A DNA stretch of 64,000 bases from Owenia fusiformis. Taxonomy: Eukaryota > Annelida > Polychaeta > Sabellida > Oweniidae. The notes beneath the pieces were generated by a model. That model did no database searches and was not told the origin of the DNA. It saw only the letters and a program-made list of their open reading frames with translations. The DNA lies in assembly GCA_903813345.2 (NCBI GenBank), contig CAIIXF020000002.1, positions 29,692,926-29,756,925 on the forward strand, written 5' to 3'. This document shows positions 61,732-64,000 of this stretch, piece after piece. Position 1 is the stretch's first letter, and each line of letters opens with the position of its first letter. The position numbers and the translations under genes were made by a program.

Positions 61732-62407
61732 ATATGGCAGTGACTTGAACAAATATGTGGATAATGTCAGTGAGATGTGTATAAAATATGAGACTTTGTG
61801 ATTTAATGTAACTTTGGGTTATTTAGCTCTAAGATTATGATTTTCTTCTTCCTTGTAGGACAGTAAGTTCTGAAATGAATACATAACAAAATATTTGGAA
61901 ATTAAATATTAAAATTATTCATTGAAATAAAGATCCAGACTTTCATTGAACATACCTGGACATTCTGTAATTTAGCATGCACAGGTGATCTGTCCCCCTG
62001 TGTGAATGTATTGCTTCTAAGTTTGGCCTCGAGGTCATCTAGGCTCTGTTACAAAGCCTTGTATAGTCTTCCATAGCCCTCATGTTCAATCACAGCCTTT
62101 TCCTGTTTCATACACTGTTTCTTACAGCTACTAACTAGTGCATGGTACCTACAGATAGGACAATTAAGTGTTACTCATTGTGTTTGAGGAATGACATGTT
62201 TTTATGATGACTAAGACCCAGTTGCATGTAGTTTTGTGAGGGTTTGAAGCTAGTTGTCTTTAAATGCACTCCATATTCATCAAAAAAGTGAGAATATAAA
62301 ACAAGAATTATGTAGTAATATTGTGTTAATATTGCAATTTTACACATTTTTATATCCAAAATATTAATAACACACTGGTGATCCACTCGATTACGATGGT
62401 TACCGAA

Positions 62408-62862
62408 AAGGTTCGTTTCGGTAACAAAATGTTGGAACGTCGAAGGTATGATATTTCTTTTTTCCTAATTTCACGCGTTGTAGGCAGAATCCCCACGACA
62501 TTTTTTCACACAAACGTGTATCATGTTTTAGAAAAGGTACATGTTTGTGAAAAAATAGCTCGGAAGACAACAGAATCGTCGATTTAATTCCTCACTTTAG
62601 TTACAGAAATGATATTCGTTAAAAGTGCACATCTTAACTGTTTTTCAAAATATTGTTTCTGTAACTTAAGTGAGGAATTAAAATGACGATTCAGTTGTCT
62701 TCTGAACTACTTGTTCACAAATATGTACATTTTCTTAAACATATGTGATAGATATATGTTGTCGGTTTGTGATAAAAATGTTGTGGTAATTCTGCCTATA
62801 ATGTGTGAAATAAGGAAAAAAGAAAAATCGTACCTTGGACATTCGGAGTGGGTTACCAGTGA
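62408..62862. mobile_element. Complete foldback element
   Basis: Two arms of about 200 bases in opposite orientation: TTTCGGTAACAAAATGTTGG, TTGTAGGCAGAATCCCCACG, AACAGAATCGTCGATTTAAT and mirror, joined near 62635. One arm is also present at 8331-8560. The right end is 20 bases from the donor of the first spectrin-repeat exon (62883). Confidence 0.85.
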
Positions 62863-63569
62863 TAACAGATCTTTGTAAAATACCTGGAAATTATCTGTGA
62901 GGCAAGGTTGGCTACTCTGGTGTTAGATGTGCTTACTGATAGGCTCCACCCATTCTCACTCAAAGAGTCAAGCTCTGATCCATACACTATCATCTCTCTT
63001 GATGCAGTCTGGAAATAAAACATTATACATCTTGTTTGGACCTCTAATGAAAAAAATAATTGATCCTAATTGAACAACAAGTGTTTAAAGCTTTGGTAAA
63101 GACTAGCTAAGTGTTTCAGGATGATGTCATAACATGTCATGTCAGGGATTATTTTGACAAAACTAATATTATCACAAAAAGAATGTCATTGCTGGCTAAT
63201 TAAAGTAATTCTAATATAAACTACAATCAAAATTGAACAGAGGGGGGGGGGTGAATGGATGGGGGAGTAATATGTCTAAACCTAAACCAGAAAACTGTGC
63301 TCATTGTGAAAATATCATTGCTCATTGTGAAAGTGAAGCTACTTTTGTTCTGATATTTCTTACATCAAATGGCAGCTATCTTGTTTTTCCCCCTTCAAAT
63401 TAAACTGGCGGGAAATTCAAAATTTGAAAAATAATTAAATATACTTATCACATACATTTAACTGAGGGACCAAAAGGGCATATATCCAGACTCATCCTTT
63501 CCACAAATTTGTGAGTTGATAATTAAACTCAGTAACTCAGGAACACTTGATAACCCCCCCCCCCCCCCG

Positions 63570-63795
63570 CTTGAAAAATAATGCTGGGGAGATCACTGAA
63601 TGCATAATTAATCTCAGTGGGTGGCACTCAGGTGGGTGCAAAAACTCTCATTTTCACAATTTAGACAAAAATTGGTGAGATATGCCAATGATTTTTTTCA
63701 TTTTTATGTGGGTGCAAACTGATTTTCAGGTGGGTGCAAGCATATTTTCAGGTGGTTGCTGCGCCCATCTTGCTTTATGCTGGGGAGATCACTGC
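63570..63795. repeat. Dispersed GTGGGTGCAAA repeat, copy 2
   Basis: Same family as 61500-61731. It contains CAGGTGGGTGCAAAAACTCT, TTTATGTGGGTGCAAACTG and ATGCTGGGGAGATCACTG, the last phrase occurring at both ends. A poly-C run (63555-63569) precedes it. Confidence 0.7.
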
Positions 63796-64000
63796 CAGTT
63801 GCATCTAATTAAATGAACCTATTGACATATTGATTGTGATTTAACATTAAAATTGTGACACTTAAAAGAGTAAATGAATTTTTAATCTTTAAAGGTTTTT
63901 CAACATTGTGTAAATGGGGATTTAGCTTGAGCTTTTTCAGATGATTTAATTGAAGCTAGCTATATTGATAGAAAATAACATATAGAATTCAAAGAACTTA

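Larger units (their letters stand above)
59948..63008 (-). pseudogene. Spectrin-repeat protein segment, nesprin-like, with reading-frame breaks
   Basis: Five exons with good splice sites: 63008-62884, 62148-61956, 61160-61017, 60702-60561, 60166-59948. Products look like spectrin repeats: TASREMIVYGSELDSLSENG, RYHALVSSCKKQCMKQEKAV, VERYHMLLDKVE, and GQSLLHTMQTRGEKTLTNFL with RLADTKGTLESCLLELSQYG. The spacing and the GQSLL and RYHAL-type phrases suggest a nesprin (SYNE)-like giant linker protein. Exon 2 has an in-frame TAA (62049-62051), exon 3 a TGA (61068-61070), and exon 4 is one base off phase with stops. The first two stops could each be a single C-to-T change. Either a recent pseudogene or sequence error. 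More exons should lie to the right. Confidence 0.6.

Overview
The window is nuclear DNA from an animal. It is AT-rich, its genes are built from small exons with GT-AG introns, and both introns and intergenic DNA are crowded with foldback elements, tandem arrays and poly-C runs. The gene set (a ciliary planar-polarity gene, a group-4-type opsin, an LRR/EF-hand gene and a spectrin-repeat gene) fits a marine invertebrate such as a hemichordate, echinoderm or lophotrochozoan. I cannot fix the phylum from the sequence. There are no bacterial genes, CRISPR arrays, rRNA or tRNA genes that I can see.

Layout. (1) 662-4647, plus strand: the 3' part of an LRRC74A-like gene with leucine-rich repeats, then two EF-hands, in eight exons with consistent phase. 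Its 5' end was not found and probably lies to the left. (2) 6288-13818, minus strand: a complete four-exon opsin of 357 residues with the retinal-binding lysine. Its introns hold several arrays, and the array directly downstream is built from copies of the opsin's own last-exon end. (3) 14390-17000: a decayed LINE reverse transcriptase, a GC-rich hairpin MITE, and a TIR element carrying a TATA box and a small ORF. (4) 19972-46951, minus strand: a complete Inturned (INTU) gene in 18 exons, about 925 residues, with every exon junction in phase. Its introns carry minisatellites and many TIR elements. The 13-kb intron 3 holds a composite repeat region: arrays with hormone-response-like half-sites, a 4.1-kb foldback with a TAG target duplication, and a 2.5-kb TIR element studded with a 17-base motif. 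(5) 46952-59900: mostly repeats, plus one convincing isolated first exon (50158-49920) that is in phase with INTU exon 2, and a mariner-type element. (6) 59948-63008, minus strand: five exons of a spectrin-repeat, nesprin-like protein. Three of the five carry an in-frame stop or a frame break, so this stretch looks like a pseudogene or contains sequence errors.

The genes do not form a functional cluster. INTU acts in ciliogenesis and planar cell polarity, and the opsin is a photopigment or retinal-binding receptor. The novelty here lies in the repeats: arrays seeded from coding sequence, dense regularly spaced motifs, nested foldbacks, and repeats pressed against splice sites. Candidate alternative first exons for INTU are the main unexplained coding signal.
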